Shown here in pieces: positions 28,579 to 38,335 of a stretch of DNA of 64,000 nucleotides. Origin of the DNA: Magnetococcales bacterium (GTDB lineage: Bacteria; Pseudomonadota; Magnetococcia; Magnetococcales; JADGCL01); the NCBI GenBank assembly GCA_015229005.1, contig JADGCL010000002.1:22668-86667 (forward strand), read 5' to 3'. Below the pieces are notes generated by a model that worked only from the letters and a program-made list of their open reading frames with translations, was not told the DNA's origin and did no database searches. Positions within the stretch are counted from its first letter, which is position 1; each line of letters opens with the position of its first letter. The translations under genes and the position numbers were made by a program.

Positions 28579-31461
28579 CTAGCCGCTCAGGAGTTGCAGG
28601 GCCAACTGCGGCTGTTGGTTCGCCTGGGCCAGCACCGCCGTCGAGGCCTGCTGCATGATCGCATACTTGGTCAGATTGGCCGTCTCCTCGGCGACATCCG
28701 TGTCCAGGATCCGCGAGCGGGCCGCCGAGACATTCTCCACGACGTTGGAGAGATTCTTGATGTTGGCCTCGAACCGGTTCTGGATCGCCCCCAGCTCGGC
28801 GCGGGTGCCGGAGACCCGGTCGATGGCATTCTTGATGATGCCGATCATCCGCCCCGCCGCCGCCTGCCCGTTCAGGGGCGGGTTGGTGCTGTTGGTCGCC
28901 GGCGGATTGAAGGGCAGGGTCGGATCCGTCGGAATCGAGTTGCCGGTGATGTCCACCAACGGTGTCGGCGGAAACCGGGTGGTGCCGCTCTGATCGATCA
29001 ACCAGTCCGGAACCGTGATGTGGCTGCCGGCGATCGGCTTGGCACCGACATTGGCCGCATAGCTCACCGCGTAGTCGCGCGCATCGAGGACCTTGGCCAT
29101 GTTGTGGGCCGCCGAAAGAGTCGTCGCAATCGTCGCCCCGCCCTGGGCCGCCGCGATCCCCGCCGCCGCAATCACCTTGGCAGTATCGTTGGCCAGGTTA
29201 CCGCCCTGGTCAGCCTTCACCGCGTTGGCGGCGATCGTCTCGATATCCTTGCCGGTATTGACCGCCTGGGCAAAGGCCTGAAGGACGATGAGAATATTGC
29301 CCACCGGGACATCCTTCACCCCGGCCTTGACCACCGCCTCCTCCACGACCTTCGAGGTACTCGTGGCATTGGCCACGGCGGTGACCACCGCCTCCTTCGT
29401 CGGCGTCGCCTTGGCGGCCAGGACCACACTCCCGGAGGTCCCCGTGGTCGCACTCGCCTTGCCCGCCTCCAACGCCGCCGCGGAGATCGTCATCGCCTCG
29501 TGATAGGTCAGGTTATGACCGGCATCCGCCGCCATCGCCGCCCGGGCGATGGTCACCTGATCATCCCCGGAGGTGACCCCGGCATCGATGGCCGAAATCA
29601 CCGCCGCCTGTTCGTTGGCCCCAACGCTGGTCGCCTTCACCGCGTCATCGACCACCGCCCCGGTCGTGCTCGCCGCACCGATGGCGGTCGTCAGCGGATC
29701 CCGGGCCGCTTCGGCAATGCTCCCCTGGCTCCCCGTGGTCGCGCCGCTCCGGGCGGCGGCGATCCCCGCCGCCGCGATCACCTTGGCGTCAGCCAGGGTA
29801 AGGGTACCGTTACTGTCCGCCGCCACCCCCGCTGCCGCCACCACATCGACGTTGCTGCCAGCGGCAATCGCCGCATCGAAGGCCGCGATCACATCGTTCA
29901 GGTTGGTCGCATCGGCGGTCGTGTTCTTGACCCCGGTCGCCGCCACGGCATTATCCACCACCGCTGCCGCCGTCGCCGACCCTTCGATCGCCGTGAACAC
30001 CCCCGTCCGGTTGTTCGACTCCGAGGCCTTGAACGCCGCCGCCGCAATCACCTCCGCCTGGTCGGCACGGATCGAGGAGTCGGCATTGGCGATCGCCACC
30101 CCCGCCGCCGCGTTCCGGGCGTTGGTCACGCTCCCGGTCAGAGACCCGGCAGCCAGACCCGCCGCCGCAATCGCCTTGGCATCCTTCAGGGTGATCGTCG
30201 CGTCCGCCGCATTGATCGCCACCGCGATCGTCGCCGCATCCTGGCCCGCCGTCACCCCCGCATCCGCCGCCGCGATCGCCGCCGCCTTGGCGCCGGCCGT
30301 GCCGCCGCTCACCGCGTTCACCGCATCATCGACCACACTCGCCGTGTTCGCCGCGTTCGCCACCGCCGACACCAGGATCGTCGCCGACTCCGCCGATTGC
30401 GCCGCCGCCGTCGCCGCAGCCACCGTGCCGCCGCCGGCCAGGCTCTTCGCCGCCGTCGCCATGATCCGCGCCTCGGCCACGCTCAGCGTGCCGGAGGAGG
30501 CCGACGCCGCCAGCGTCGCCAGCGCCCCAACATCCGAGGTCGCCGTCGCCCCATCCAGCACCGCGATCACCGCCGCCTTCTTCGACTCCGGGACATTCGA
30601 TGCCTGCACCGCGTTGTCATTGACATCCGCCGCCGCTGCCGTCGACTGAATCGCACCGATGATCCCCTTGGCCTTGTCCTTGCCGGCGGTCGCATAATCA
30701 ATCGTCTTGAGCGACGTGGCGTTGCCGTTGACCGCATTGATCCCCGAATCCGCCACCCCGCTCATCAACGTCGTGAAGGGCGATTTCGACTGGGTGTTGG
30801 CATTGGCGATCCCGGCAATGATCGTCGCCACATTGTTGTTGAAGAGCTTCGAGCCCGCCAGCGGCGTCGACGGCGCCGTGATCGTGAGCCCCTTGATCTT
30901 GGGGTTGTCGACGCTCTCCTTGGCGTTGGGATCGGCCAACACGTTCTGCGCCAGGAGCGTCTCGGCCCGGGCATCGGCGAGCGTCACGACGATCGTCTGT
31001 CCCTCCCTCGCCCCCACATGGAACACCAGCGGCTCGGTCTCGCCGTTCAGCATCGGCCAGTTGTTGAACTCGGTCTCCTGCGCCACCCGCTCGATCTCGG
31101 CGAGGAGTTGGTTGATCTCCTGTTGCAGGCTCTCCCGATCCGCCGGGCTGTTGGAGGCGTTGGCCGCCTGCACCGACAGCTCGTTCATCCGCTGGAGCAT
31201 GTTGGCGTGTTCGGCCAATGCCCCTTCCGCCACCTGCGACACCGAGATGCCGTCGTTGGCATTGCGCACCGCCGAGTTCAGTCCACGAATCTGCGCCGTC
31301 ATCCGGTTCGAGATCGCAAGCCCCGCGGCGTCATCGCCGGCGGTGTTGATCCGCAACCCCGAGGAGAGGCGGGCGAAGACCTTGCCCAGCCGATCGGTGG
31401 AACCCAGCAGGCTGCGCTGAGCGTTCAAGGAGGCGACGTTGGTATTGATAAAGAGAGCCAT
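28579..31461 (-). CDS. Giant flagellin (960 aa) with Ala-rich repeat-containing central region
   Basis: Intact flagellin N-terminus (MALFINTNVASLNAQRSLLGSTDRLGKVFARLSSGLRI) and C-terminus (ENVSAARSRILDTDVAEETANLTKYAIMQQASTAVLAQANQQPQLALQLLSG) flanking ~500 aa of degenerate repeats. Confidence 0.95.
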   Translation of the reverse strand: MALFINTNVASLNAQRSLLGSTDRLGKVFARLSSGLRINTAGDDAAGLAISNRMTAQIRGLNSAVRNANDGISVSQVAEGALAEHANMLQRMNELSVQAANASNSPADRESLQQEINQLLAEIERVAQETEFNNWPMLNGETEPLVFHVGAREGQTIVVTLADARAETLLAQNVLADPNAKESVDNPKIKGLTITAPSTPLAGSKLFNNNVATIIAGIANANTQSKSPFTTLMSGVADSGINAVNGNATSLKTIDYATAGKDKAKGIIGAIQSTAAAADVNDNAVQASNVPESKKAAVIAVLDGATATSDVGALATLAASASSGTLSVAEARIMATAAKSLAGGGTVAAATAAAQSAESATILVSAVANAANTASVVDDAVNAVSGGTAGAKAAAIAAADAGVTAGQDAATIAVAINAADATITLKDAKAIAAAGLAAGSLTGSVTNARNAAAGVAIANADSSIRADQAEVIAAAAFKASESNNRTGVFTAIEGSATAAAVVDNAVAATGVKNTTADATNLNDVIAAFDAAIAAGSNVDVVAAAGVAADSNGTLTLADAKVIAAAGIAAARSGATTGSQGSIAEAARDPLTTAIGAASTTGAVVDDAVKATSVGANEQAAVISAIDAGVTSGDDQVTIARAAMAADAGHNLTYHEAMTISAAALEAGKASATTGTSGSVVLAAKATPTKEAVVTAVANATSTSKVVEEAVVKAGVKDVPVGNILIVLQAFAQAVNTGKDIETIAANAVKADQGGNLANDTAKVIAAAGIAAAQGGATIATTLSAAHNMAKVLDARDYAVSYAANVGAKPIAGSHITVPDWLIDQSGTTRFPPTPLVDITGNSIPTDPTLPFNPPATNSTNPPLNGQAAAGRMIGIIKNAIDRVSGTRAELGAIQNRFEANIKNLSNVVENVSAARSRILDTDVAEETANLTKYAIMQQASTAVLAQANQQPQLALQLLSG
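29100..30624 (-). repeat. About five degenerate ~100-aa repeats inside the giant flagellin
   Basis: Repeat starts VNDNAVQASNV, VVDDAVNAVSG, VVDNAVAATGV, VVDDAVKATSV, VVEEAVVKAGV; shared internal motif DAKVIAAAGIAAA and related forms. Confidence 0.85.
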
Positions 31462-31499
31462 GAGCGTGTTCCTTCTCGAATCCTTATTGTCCCGATGAA

Positions 31500-32066
31500 T
31501 CAGCCAGCCTGCGCCAAACGGATAGGCCTGGAGGTTGTTTTTCTCTGACCCGCTGCCACCTGGGTCCCCTCGTCAAGCCCCCGCTGCCGGGCCCGCTGCC
31601 GGGTCCGCTCCCTGCCGGCTTCCTCAACAAACTGACCCCTCAGCTCCTCGGGAATCAGGAACTGCCTCGGGGAATATTCCTTCAACAGAATCTGCCGCCC
31701 GTGCCGGTTGGCGATGTTCACCACCACCGGCCCCGCCAGATTGGTCCGCATCTCCTCCGGGTGACCCTCCGGGATCGTCACCAGACTGAAGATCTCCACA
31801 TCCTCGCTCCGGGCCAGCCCGATCGCCTGGACATCCTCGTCCTGGATGGAAAACTCCAGGTCGGCGAAGAAGTCGAACGGATTGACGACGATGAAGGAGA
31901 TCTCCGGCTCATCCACCGACTGCAACCAGAAGAACGAGGAGCCCTCCCCGTAGGGAAAGAGGAGAAATCTCCGGCTCATCGGAAAACCGAGCAAGCCCTC
32001 GTCCAGGCAGATGATCTCTTCCTGATCGTATTCCAGTGTCCCGAACCGGGTGCCGTGAATTTCCAT
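31500..32066 (-). CDS. fliW: Flagellar assembly factor FliW (copy 2)
   Basis: MEIHGTRFGTLEYDQEEIICLDEGLLGFPMSRRFLLFPYGEGSSFFWLQSVDEPEISFIVVNP; close paralogue of 27649..28143. Confidence 0.95.
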   Translation of the reverse strand: MEIHGTRFGTLEYDQEEIICLDEGLLGFPMSRRFLLFPYGEGSSFFWLQSVDEPEISFIVVNPFDFFADLEFSIQDEDVQAIGLARSEDVEIFSLVTIPEGHPEEMRTNLAGPVVVNIANRHGRQILLKEYSPRQFLIPEELRGQFVEEAGRERTRQRARQRGLDEGTQVAAGQRKTTSRPIRLAQAG

Positions 32067-32099
32067 GACCGTCTCTCCATTCCCGCGTTTCATGCCCGC

Positions 32100-33296
32100 C
32101 TACCGCAGAAAATCCAACAGCGACGTGTTGAGAATCTGCCGCTGACTCGTCGACATCACCTGCATTGCCTGCGTCGTCTTCTCCAGATCCGTCAACACCG
32201 CGAACAGATCCGCCTCCACGTTGGTCGCCTTCACCCCCGACAGCGTCGTCTCGTCCAATTGCAGGGTATGATTGACCGCATCCACCTGGGTGTTGCGAAT
32301 CCCCGTCAGCGACTGCATGTCCGCAAGCTGCGCCCGACACTCCTGGACCTGGGTCAGACGCGCCGCCAACTCCCGGTTGTCGTGCCGCAACAGCGCCCCG
32401 CGCATCCCGGCCAACACACCGAAGATGTTGATGTCCCGACCAAAACCTTCGCCCTCGATCACCTCGGCGCCGGTGACGTTGCCGAGCATCACCCGACCGT
32501 TCAAAGATTTGACGGCCCGGTCCTCTCCACTACCCTGGTACTTCGGGACAACCTCGAAGAAGTAGGCATCACTTCTGTCGGTCGGGGTCGCCAAAACCGT
32601 GACGGTCAATCCCCCTCCCAGGTCGAGCTTCGGCGGCGTCCCGGTCGCCTTCAGATCCTCACGCTTCTGGCCGTTGACATCGACCGTCCAGGTCCCTTGC
32701 AGATCCTCGTAGGTCAACTTCACCGAGAGCGGGATATCCGTCAGCCCGTGCTCCTCGGTGACCTCGGCCACCAGAACGTTCGCAGCCTCGTGCATCGTGT
32801 CCAGGTTCCCGGTCCGCCGCAGCACCGGCGTCGTCGTCAGGCGGCTCTCGGTGAAGGGCGACCGCGTCCGTGCCCCGCCAAACACCGGCACCCCGTCCAG
32901 CTCCTGGTTCATCGCCTTGAAGAGATCCTGGTAGATCCCCACCGCCTCCTCCGAGGCCGCCGTCAGGATCGACGGGTCTCCCCCTGCAAAATCGTTGCCC
33001 AAACGCAGCACCAGATCCTGGGCACTCAACATCCGCGTATGCATCTCCTCGAGATTGGCATCCGCCAGACGCATCCGCTGCGAGGCAAAATCGGTCGTCT
33101 TCTTCAGGCTCGCCACCCCGTCCAGGTCCGACGAGTAGAGCAGGTGCCGGAAGGTCCCCGTCGGGTCATCGGAGGGACGATTGGTCCGATTGCCGGTCAG
33201 GGTCTTCTCCTGCACCCGTTGCAGATCACGCTGCTGGCTCTGCATCGCCTGCGCCGTACCCTGAAACAACTGGTTCTGGGTCACTCGAATCGCCAT
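32100..33296 (-). CDS. flgL: Flagellar hook-associated protein FlgL
   Basis: MAIRVTQNQLFQGTAQAMQSQQRDLQRVQEKTLTGNRTNRPSDDPTGTFRHL...; next to flgK. Confidence 0.92.
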   Translation of the reverse strand: MAIRVTQNQLFQGTAQAMQSQQRDLQRVQEKTLTGNRTNRPSDDPTGTFRHLLYSSDLDGVASLKKTTDFASQRMRLADANLEEMHTRMLSAQDLVLRLGNDFAGGDPSILTAASEEAVGIYQDLFKAMNQELDGVPVFGGARTRSPFTESRLTTTPVLRRTGNLDTMHEAANVLVAEVTEEHGLTDIPLSVKLTYEDLQGTWTVDVNGQKREDLKATGTPPKLDLGGGLTVTVLATPTDRSDAYFFEVVPKYQGSGEDRAVKSLNGRVMLGNVTGAEVIEGEGFGRDINIFGVLAGMRGALLRHDNRELAARLTQVQECRAQLADMQSLTGIRNTQVDAVNHTLQLDETTLSGVKATNVEADLFAVLTDLEKTTQAMQVMSTSQRQILNTSLLDFLR

Positions 33297-33311
33297 CGCC
33301 GTCTCCCGGGC

Positions 33312-35048
33312 CTAGACCATGCTCACGATGCTTTTCAGAAGCTCGTCGGCAGCCGTCACCATCTTGCTCGACGCCTGAAAGGCCCGCTGATAGCGGATCA
33401 GATCCGTCAACTCCTCCTCCAGCGACACCCCGGAGTACGAATCCCGCAGATTCTTGAGAAAATCCTGTGTCGATCCCTGCGCCTTCAGCGCCTCATCGTT
33501 GCGTTGGATCGTCGACCCCAAAATCCCCACCATCGAGGCGTAGTGGGCCGTCAGCGTCAGGTTGTCGTCGAAAAGCTCGTACTTGCTGGTCCGCAGCTCC
33601 CCCAGGGCAATGGCGCCCCGGTTGTCGGCGTCATTGAAGGTCACCGTACCGTCGGCGTCCACCTCGAGACGACCGACCCCAAGCTTGTCCGGGTCCTCCA
33701 CCAGCTCGTCGCTCACCTCGAAACTCCTCGCCCCCACACTCGAGAAGAGCGCCCCCACACCCAACGCCGCCAGCACCCCGGAGGTGTCCGAAACCACCCC
33801 GTACACCCCAGACTGGGCCGAGAGCTTCAGCCGATTGCCGACAATCTCCGCCTTGATCGCCGGCGAGGCATCCAGCGCCGCCCGAATCGCCTCGATCGAG
33901 GCGCCGGGATCGATCGCCACCGTATCGGTGGTCAGATGGTCGCCGTCGGCCCCATAGGCGAAGGTGACGCTCCCCGCAGTCACCCGGCCCAGGTCCGGCG
34001 GCGAACCGACGTAGTCGTCCGAGGTGGCATCCGTCACCAATGCGTTCATCGCCGTCGTCAGGTCGCCGCCCAGGGAGAACGCCCCGGTCTGCCCGGAAAA
34101 AAGTGCCTGGCTCACCGATTGGCTGCTCACCCGATTGAGCTGCCAGCGCAGCTCGTCGGTGATCGTCTTGAACCGGGTCAGGAGCCCGTCCGGTCCGTGG
34201 ATCACCTCGTCGCGCACCTCCATCAGACCCCGGATCTGACCGCCGATCATGCTGGTAAAATCACGCCCGTTCAGGGAGATCCCCGGGTACCCCGAGGCCG
34301 TCTGCTGCGCACTCCGGGTGAAGGTGGCGGCGTAGACCGTGTCGGCCAAAAGCTCCTGCCCCTTCGCCGTCATCACCTGCACCGACCCGTCCTGCATATC
34401 CAGGGTCTGGATGTCCACCATTTCCCCCAGGGCGGTGATCTCGTTGCGCAGGTGGTCCTTCAGGTCCAGGGCCGGGCGCGTCGCCTCGGTCCGACCGATC
34501 TGGCCATTCAGCTTGCGGATGTTCTGCAGCCGACCATTGATGTCGGCCATCACCACGTCGATCTCCTTGTCCACCGGCATGGCCCGGTCCCGGAGCGACT
34601 CCTGCATCTTGTTCACGAAACCGGCAAGTCCTTCCGCCCGGCTCACCAGATCCGCCCGACCCACCGGATTGGTCGGGTTGTCGGTCAGGAGATCGGCGGC
34701 GCTGTAGAGCGAATCCAGCCTCTCGGAGAACCCATCCCCGTCCATCTCGTTGAAGACATTCTCGACAATCGTCAAAAACCGCTCCCGCGCCTGCAACCGA
34801 CCCATCTCGCCGTTGCCCATCGCCAGCCGCCGATCCAGAAGATTGTCCAGCTGCCGCTTCGCCTCCTGGACCTGTACCCCGGAGCCGATCCGCCACTCGC
34901 CCCAGCCCGGCTCCGATTGCAGACTCACCGTCTGCCGCGAATAGCCAGGGGTGTTGACGTTGGCGATGTTGTGGGAGACCGCCTGCATCGCGCCCTGGTT
35001 GGCGAAGATGCCGAGCTTGGAGACATTCAGGAGATCGGAGATGCTCAT
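33312..35048 (-). CDS. flgK: Flagellar hook-associated protein FlgK
   Basis: SDLLNVSKLGIFANQGAMQAVSHNIANVNTPGYSRQTVSLQSEPG...; C-terminal SLEEELTDLIRYQRAFQASSKMVTAADELLKSIVSM. Confidence 0.95.
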   Translation of the reverse strand: MSISDLLNVSKLGIFANQGAMQAVSHNIANVNTPGYSRQTVSLQSEPGWGEWRIGSGVQVQEAKRQLDNLLDRRLAMGNGEMGRLQARERFLTIVENVFNEMDGDGFSERLDSLYSAADLLTDNPTNPVGRADLVSRAEGLAGFVNKMQESLRDRAMPVDKEIDVVMADINGRLQNIRKLNGQIGRTEATRPALDLKDHLRNEITALGEMVDIQTLDMQDGSVQVMTAKGQELLADTVYAATFTRSAQQTASGYPGISLNGRDFTSMIGGQIRGLMEVRDEVIHGPDGLLTRFKTITDELRWQLNRVSSQSVSQALFSGQTGAFSLGGDLTTAMNALVTDATSDDYVGSPPDLGRVTAGSVTFAYGADGDHLTTDTVAIDPGASIEAIRAALDASPAIKAEIVGNRLKLSAQSGVYGVVSDTSGVLAALGVGALFSSVGARSFEVSDELVEDPDKLGVGRLEVDADGTVTFNDADNRGAIALGELRTSKYELFDDNLTLTAHYASMVGILGSTIQRNDEALKAQGSTQDFLKNLRDSYSGVSLEEELTDLIRYQRAFQASSKMVTAADELLKSIVSMV

Positions 35049-35467
35049 ATCGCTGGTTTCCCACTCGTTGGTCCGGGGCCTTTTCCTGCCCGCCGGTTCC
35101 GGCTTTACGAACCCGATCGTTGCACCACTCGTGCCAAGTGTCGATTTCCCCCGAAATCACCCCAGGTTCAGCCCCCACAAATACAGAATAAGGCCTTGAA
35201 TTTTGCATAATTGCCAAGTTCTGCCGACACCACGCCGACGCTCCGCCAGCAGCCAGCGCAGATCTTGTGCCAAAGCTTCCGTTTCCCCTCCAGGGCCGGC
35301 AAACTTTACCTCTCCCACACCCATTGCCGACCTCCCGGACCGGAAACGAACACCCGATCGACCGCCCCAAAGCGACCGGAACGACCATCGACAGGCCATG
35401 ACGACGGGGGAACCCTCGTGATACCCTATGATTTTTCGGAGCCTTCGGTAACCTTCCAGGACCTCGG

Positions 35468-36295
35468 ATGAACTATTCGCCCCTCCTGACCGTCATGGTC
35501 CGCGCCGCCCGCAAGGCCGGCGCCCTCGCCGTCCAGTTCTTCGATCGCCGTCACCAACTGGAGGTGGCCTTCAAGGGCAAGGATGACCCGGTCACTTCTG
35601 CCGACACCGCCGTGGAGAAGGAAATTCTCTTCCACCTCCGCAAGGCCTATCCGCGTTACGGAATCCTGGCCGAGGAGAGTCCCCCGTCGACCGGCAAGGA
35701 AGAATGGCAGTGGGTGGTCGACCCCATCGACGGCACCCTCAACTTCCTCCACGGCAATCCCCACTTCGCCCTCTCGATCGGCCTGGCACGGGGCGACGAG
35801 CTCCAGGCGGGCGTGGTCTACGACCCGGTCCGCGACGAACTTTTCACCGCCGAAAGGGGAAGGGGGGCCTTTCTCAACGACCAGCGTATTCGCGTCAGTG
35901 ATCGCGGCACCTTGAACGGGGCCCTGATCGCCACCGGTTTTCCGTTGCGCCGGAAACACCTGGCCGCCCCCTATCTCTCCTCGTTCGCCGCCGTCTTCGC
36001 CGCCAGCGCCGATATCCGCCGCGCCGGCAGCGCCTCGCTGGACCTGGCCTATACTGCCGCCGGTCGCTTCGATGGTTTCTGGGAGTCGGGGCTGAGCCCC
36101 TGGGACATCGCCGCCGGCTGCATCATCGTCCAGGAGGCGGGGGGGTTCTGCAGTGATTTCCAGGGAGGCAATCAATTCCTGGGTTCGGGGAACATCGTCG
36201 CCGGCAATCCCAACCTGCACCGGCACCTCCTGACGACCCTGGAGGGATCGGAGCTCCCTCAGGCCCTGGGTCAATCCGGGACCGGTCCGGGATAA
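35468..36295 (+). CDS. suhB: Inositol monophosphatase family protein
   Basis: DDPVTSADTAVEKEI...GILAEES...WVVDPIDGTLNFLHGNPHFALSIGL...SPWDIAAGCIIVQEAGG. Confidence 0.94.
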   Translation: MNYSPLLTVMVRAARKAGALAVQFFDRRHQLEVAFKGKDDPVTSADTAVEKEILFHLRKAYPRYGILAEESPPSTGKEEWQWVVDPIDGTLNFLHGNPHFALSIGLARGDELQAGVVYDPVRDELFTAERGRGAFLNDQRIRVSDRGTLNGALIATGFPLRRKHLAAPYLSSFAAVFAASADIRRAGSASLDLAYTAAGRFDGFWESGLSPWDIAAGCIIVQEAGGFCSDFQGGNQFLGSGNIVAGNPNLHRHLLTTLEGSELPQALGQSGTGPG

Positions 36296-36301
36296 TCGGG
36301 A

Positions 36302-37171
36302 TCACAACTCCAGAGCCACCATCTCGCTGTAGAGAAAATCCACCTCCCCGGCCCCGGCGGGGACTCCCACCGCCGGCGGGCGATAGAGGCGCGGCTGGGT
36401 ATCCTCGGCAGCCCAGGCCAGAACCGGTCGGGTCGCCACGAGACGGGTCGGAATCGACAGCAGGGCCACCCCCAGCCGCCTCCGAACGCCGGCGGCCAGA
36501 GGACCCAGACCCCCGGCGAGGATCCCGGGGTCGCTCGCATGCAGAACCCGCAACATCGGCAACCGTTTGTAGCGGCAAAACGTTCCCACCAGGTACGACC
36601 ATCCCGCCCCGCCATCGCCCAGGGCCAGATGCACCAGCCAGGGATAGCGCCGGTGCCAGCGGAAATCCTCGGCGGCCTGACCGCGCAGCCGCTCGCCGAT
36701 AGCGGCGTGATCCCCGACCACCTCCCAGCGCCGCGAGAAGAACCCGGTCGGGGAGAGGGCCGGGACGACCCAGAATCGACCCGGCAGACGCCGAAAACCC
36801 AGCCGCTCGCAAATGGCCGCCACCTCGGCCGTCGGCGTCAGACTGGTGAAATGACACCCCTTCCGCCCCAGCGCCGCCAGCAACAGCCGCAGGCTCTCCC
36901 GACGCCACGCCGGCAGGACGCACCAACTGCCCAGGTTGCAGAACAGCGCCTTTTGCCCCGCAACCGACCGCTCGGAATAAAGACCCAGAATGACCCCCAC
37001 TACCCGCCCCTCATGGCGCAAATGAAAGCCGTAATCGGGCTTGTCCGACAGCCAGGGATAGCGACAAAGTCCCAGCCAGTCGGCGACCGGAATATGGGAC
37101 GGCAGCTCTTCGTGCAGAAACCGGCAAACCGGGTCGAGATCCGCTTCCTGGATGGGACAAAGTGTGGCCAT
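36302..37171 (-). CDS. Hypothetical protein, GNAT-like
   Basis: MATLCPIQEADLDPVCRFLHEELP...GFHLRHEGRVVGVILGLYSER...LPAWRRESLRLLLAALGRKGCHFTSLTPTAEVAAICERLGFRRL: acetyltransferase-like strand/helix order, no strict motif match. Confidence 0.6.
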   Translation of the reverse strand: MATLCPIQEADLDPVCRFLHEELPSHIPVADWLGLCRYPWLSDKPDYGFHLRHEGRVVGVILGLYSERSVAGQKALFCNLGSWCVLPAWRRESLRLLLAALGRKGCHFTSLTPTAEVAAICERLGFRRLPGRFWVVPALSPTGFFSRRWEVVGDHAAIGERLRGQAAEDFRWHRRYPWLVHLALGDGGAGWSYLVGTFCRYKRLPMLRVLHASDPGILAGGLGPLAAGVRRRLGVALLSIPTRLVATRPVLAWAAEDTQPRLYRPPAVGVPAGAGEVDFLYSEMVALEL

Positions 37172-37423
37172 ATCGCGCCCGGAAAGAGGATAGATCTCCT
37201 GCAAAAGGAAGGAGCTCCATGACGGAACCGTCAGATCAAGTCCCTCCCTGGAAGACTCTTCCCGTCCATCAACAGGCCAACGAGGGAGAGACCCCCATCC
37301 TGGAGAATGACCCGGCAAAGGTCAACACCGACCGCCGCCGGACAAACCCGCCCCGAAAGGAGATGAATCGGGCCAGGGGATTGCGGTATGATGGCAACCG
37401 CTTGCCACCGGAACGGATCATGT

Positions 37424-37486
37424 CGGGGGCTTCGCCCCCGAACCCCCACTGGGGGGCGGCAAAGCCTCCCCCCAGACCCCCCAGCC
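37424..37486. repeat. REP-like GC-rich double palindrome
   Basis: CGGGGGCTTCGCCCCCG hairpin (37424-37440), then CTGGGGGGCGGCAAAGCCTCCCCCCAG hairpin (37449-37475), then a C-rich tail; directly upstream of the methyltransferase start. Confidence 0.7.
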
Positions 37487-37510
37487 CCTTTTGGGAAGTG
37501 GGAAGTGCTT

Positions 37511-38332
37511 ATGACGCCCCCCGGAGATCCGGTCGACTCCTACTCGCGACTCGGCGCCGGAGTCTACGAAGACGCGGTCAACAAGAGTCTCCTGCACTAC
37601 GGGGAGGCGAGTCGGGAGTTCCTGGAGGGGCTCTGCTGGCGGCCCGGGGAGCGCCGCCTCCTGGACATCGGCTGCGGCACGGGGATGCTCTTCGATCTCC
37701 TCGGAGAGAAACTGGCCGCGTTGGGCATCACCGCCCTGGGGATCGACCCCGCCGCCGGAATGTTGGCCATCGCCCGGGAAAAACACCAGGGAAAACCCCA
37801 TCTCACCTTTGCGGAGGGTTCCTTCGAGCGGATCCCGCTCCCCGACGACGAGGTCGACCGCATCGTCTCGGTCTTCGCGCTCCACTGGGTCCCCGATATC
37901 GCCGCCGCGGCCCGGGAGATGGCCAGGGTCCTCAAAAAGGATGGGGAGGCGGACCTGATCCTGATCGCCAAGGGGGACGGCGCCAGGTTTCACAAGGCGG
38001 TGAGTCAGGCCCTCCGCAAACATCTCTCCTTCGCCGAGATCATGAAGACGACCACCATGGTCCGCAGCGTCGACGAGGCAAAACTGCGCCTGGCGCTGGA
38101 ACCCCTGATCGCGGGAAGAGAAAGCCTGATCCGGACCCGCGAGCGCGTGGTCCATGCCAGCTTCGAGGAGCACATGCGCTGGTGGCAGGCGCGGGCGGCC
38201 ACGGTCTTCGCCACCGTCCGGGACAAGGAGAAGTTCCTCGGGGATCTCCGCGAGGAGTTGGAAAAAACGGCCACGGATCAGGGGATTCCCTTCGATTCGG
38301 TCACCATCACCGTGCATGTGGGAGCAGCCTGA
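37511..38332 (+). CDS. Class I SAM-dependent methyltransferase
   Basis: RRLLDIGCGTGMLFDLLGEKLAALGITALGIDPAAGMLAIAREK...LPDDEVDRIVSVFALHWVPDIAAAAREMARVLKKDG. Confidence 0.9.
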   Translation: MTPPGDPVDSYSRLGAGVYEDAVNKSLLHYGEASREFLEGLCWRPGERRLLDIGCGTGMLFDLLGEKLAALGITALGIDPAAGMLAIAREKHQGKPHLTFAEGSFERIPLPDDEVDRIVSVFALHWVPDIAAAAREMARVLKKDGEADLILIAKGDGARFHKAVSQALRKHLSFAEIMKTTTMVRSVDEAKLRLALEPLIAGRESLIRTRERVVHASFEEHMRWWQARAATVFATVRDKEKFLGDLREELEKTATDQGIPFDSVTITVHVGAA

Positions 38333-38335
38333 ACC

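Noticed and set aside
28594-31548. 984-aa Arg/His-rich plus-strand ORF opposite the giant flagellin
   Set aside because: Antisense shadow ORF; the minus strand has intact flagellin termini.
31701-35210. 1169-aa plus-strand ORF opposite flgL/flgK
   Set aside because: Antisense shadow of two well-recognised flagellar genes.
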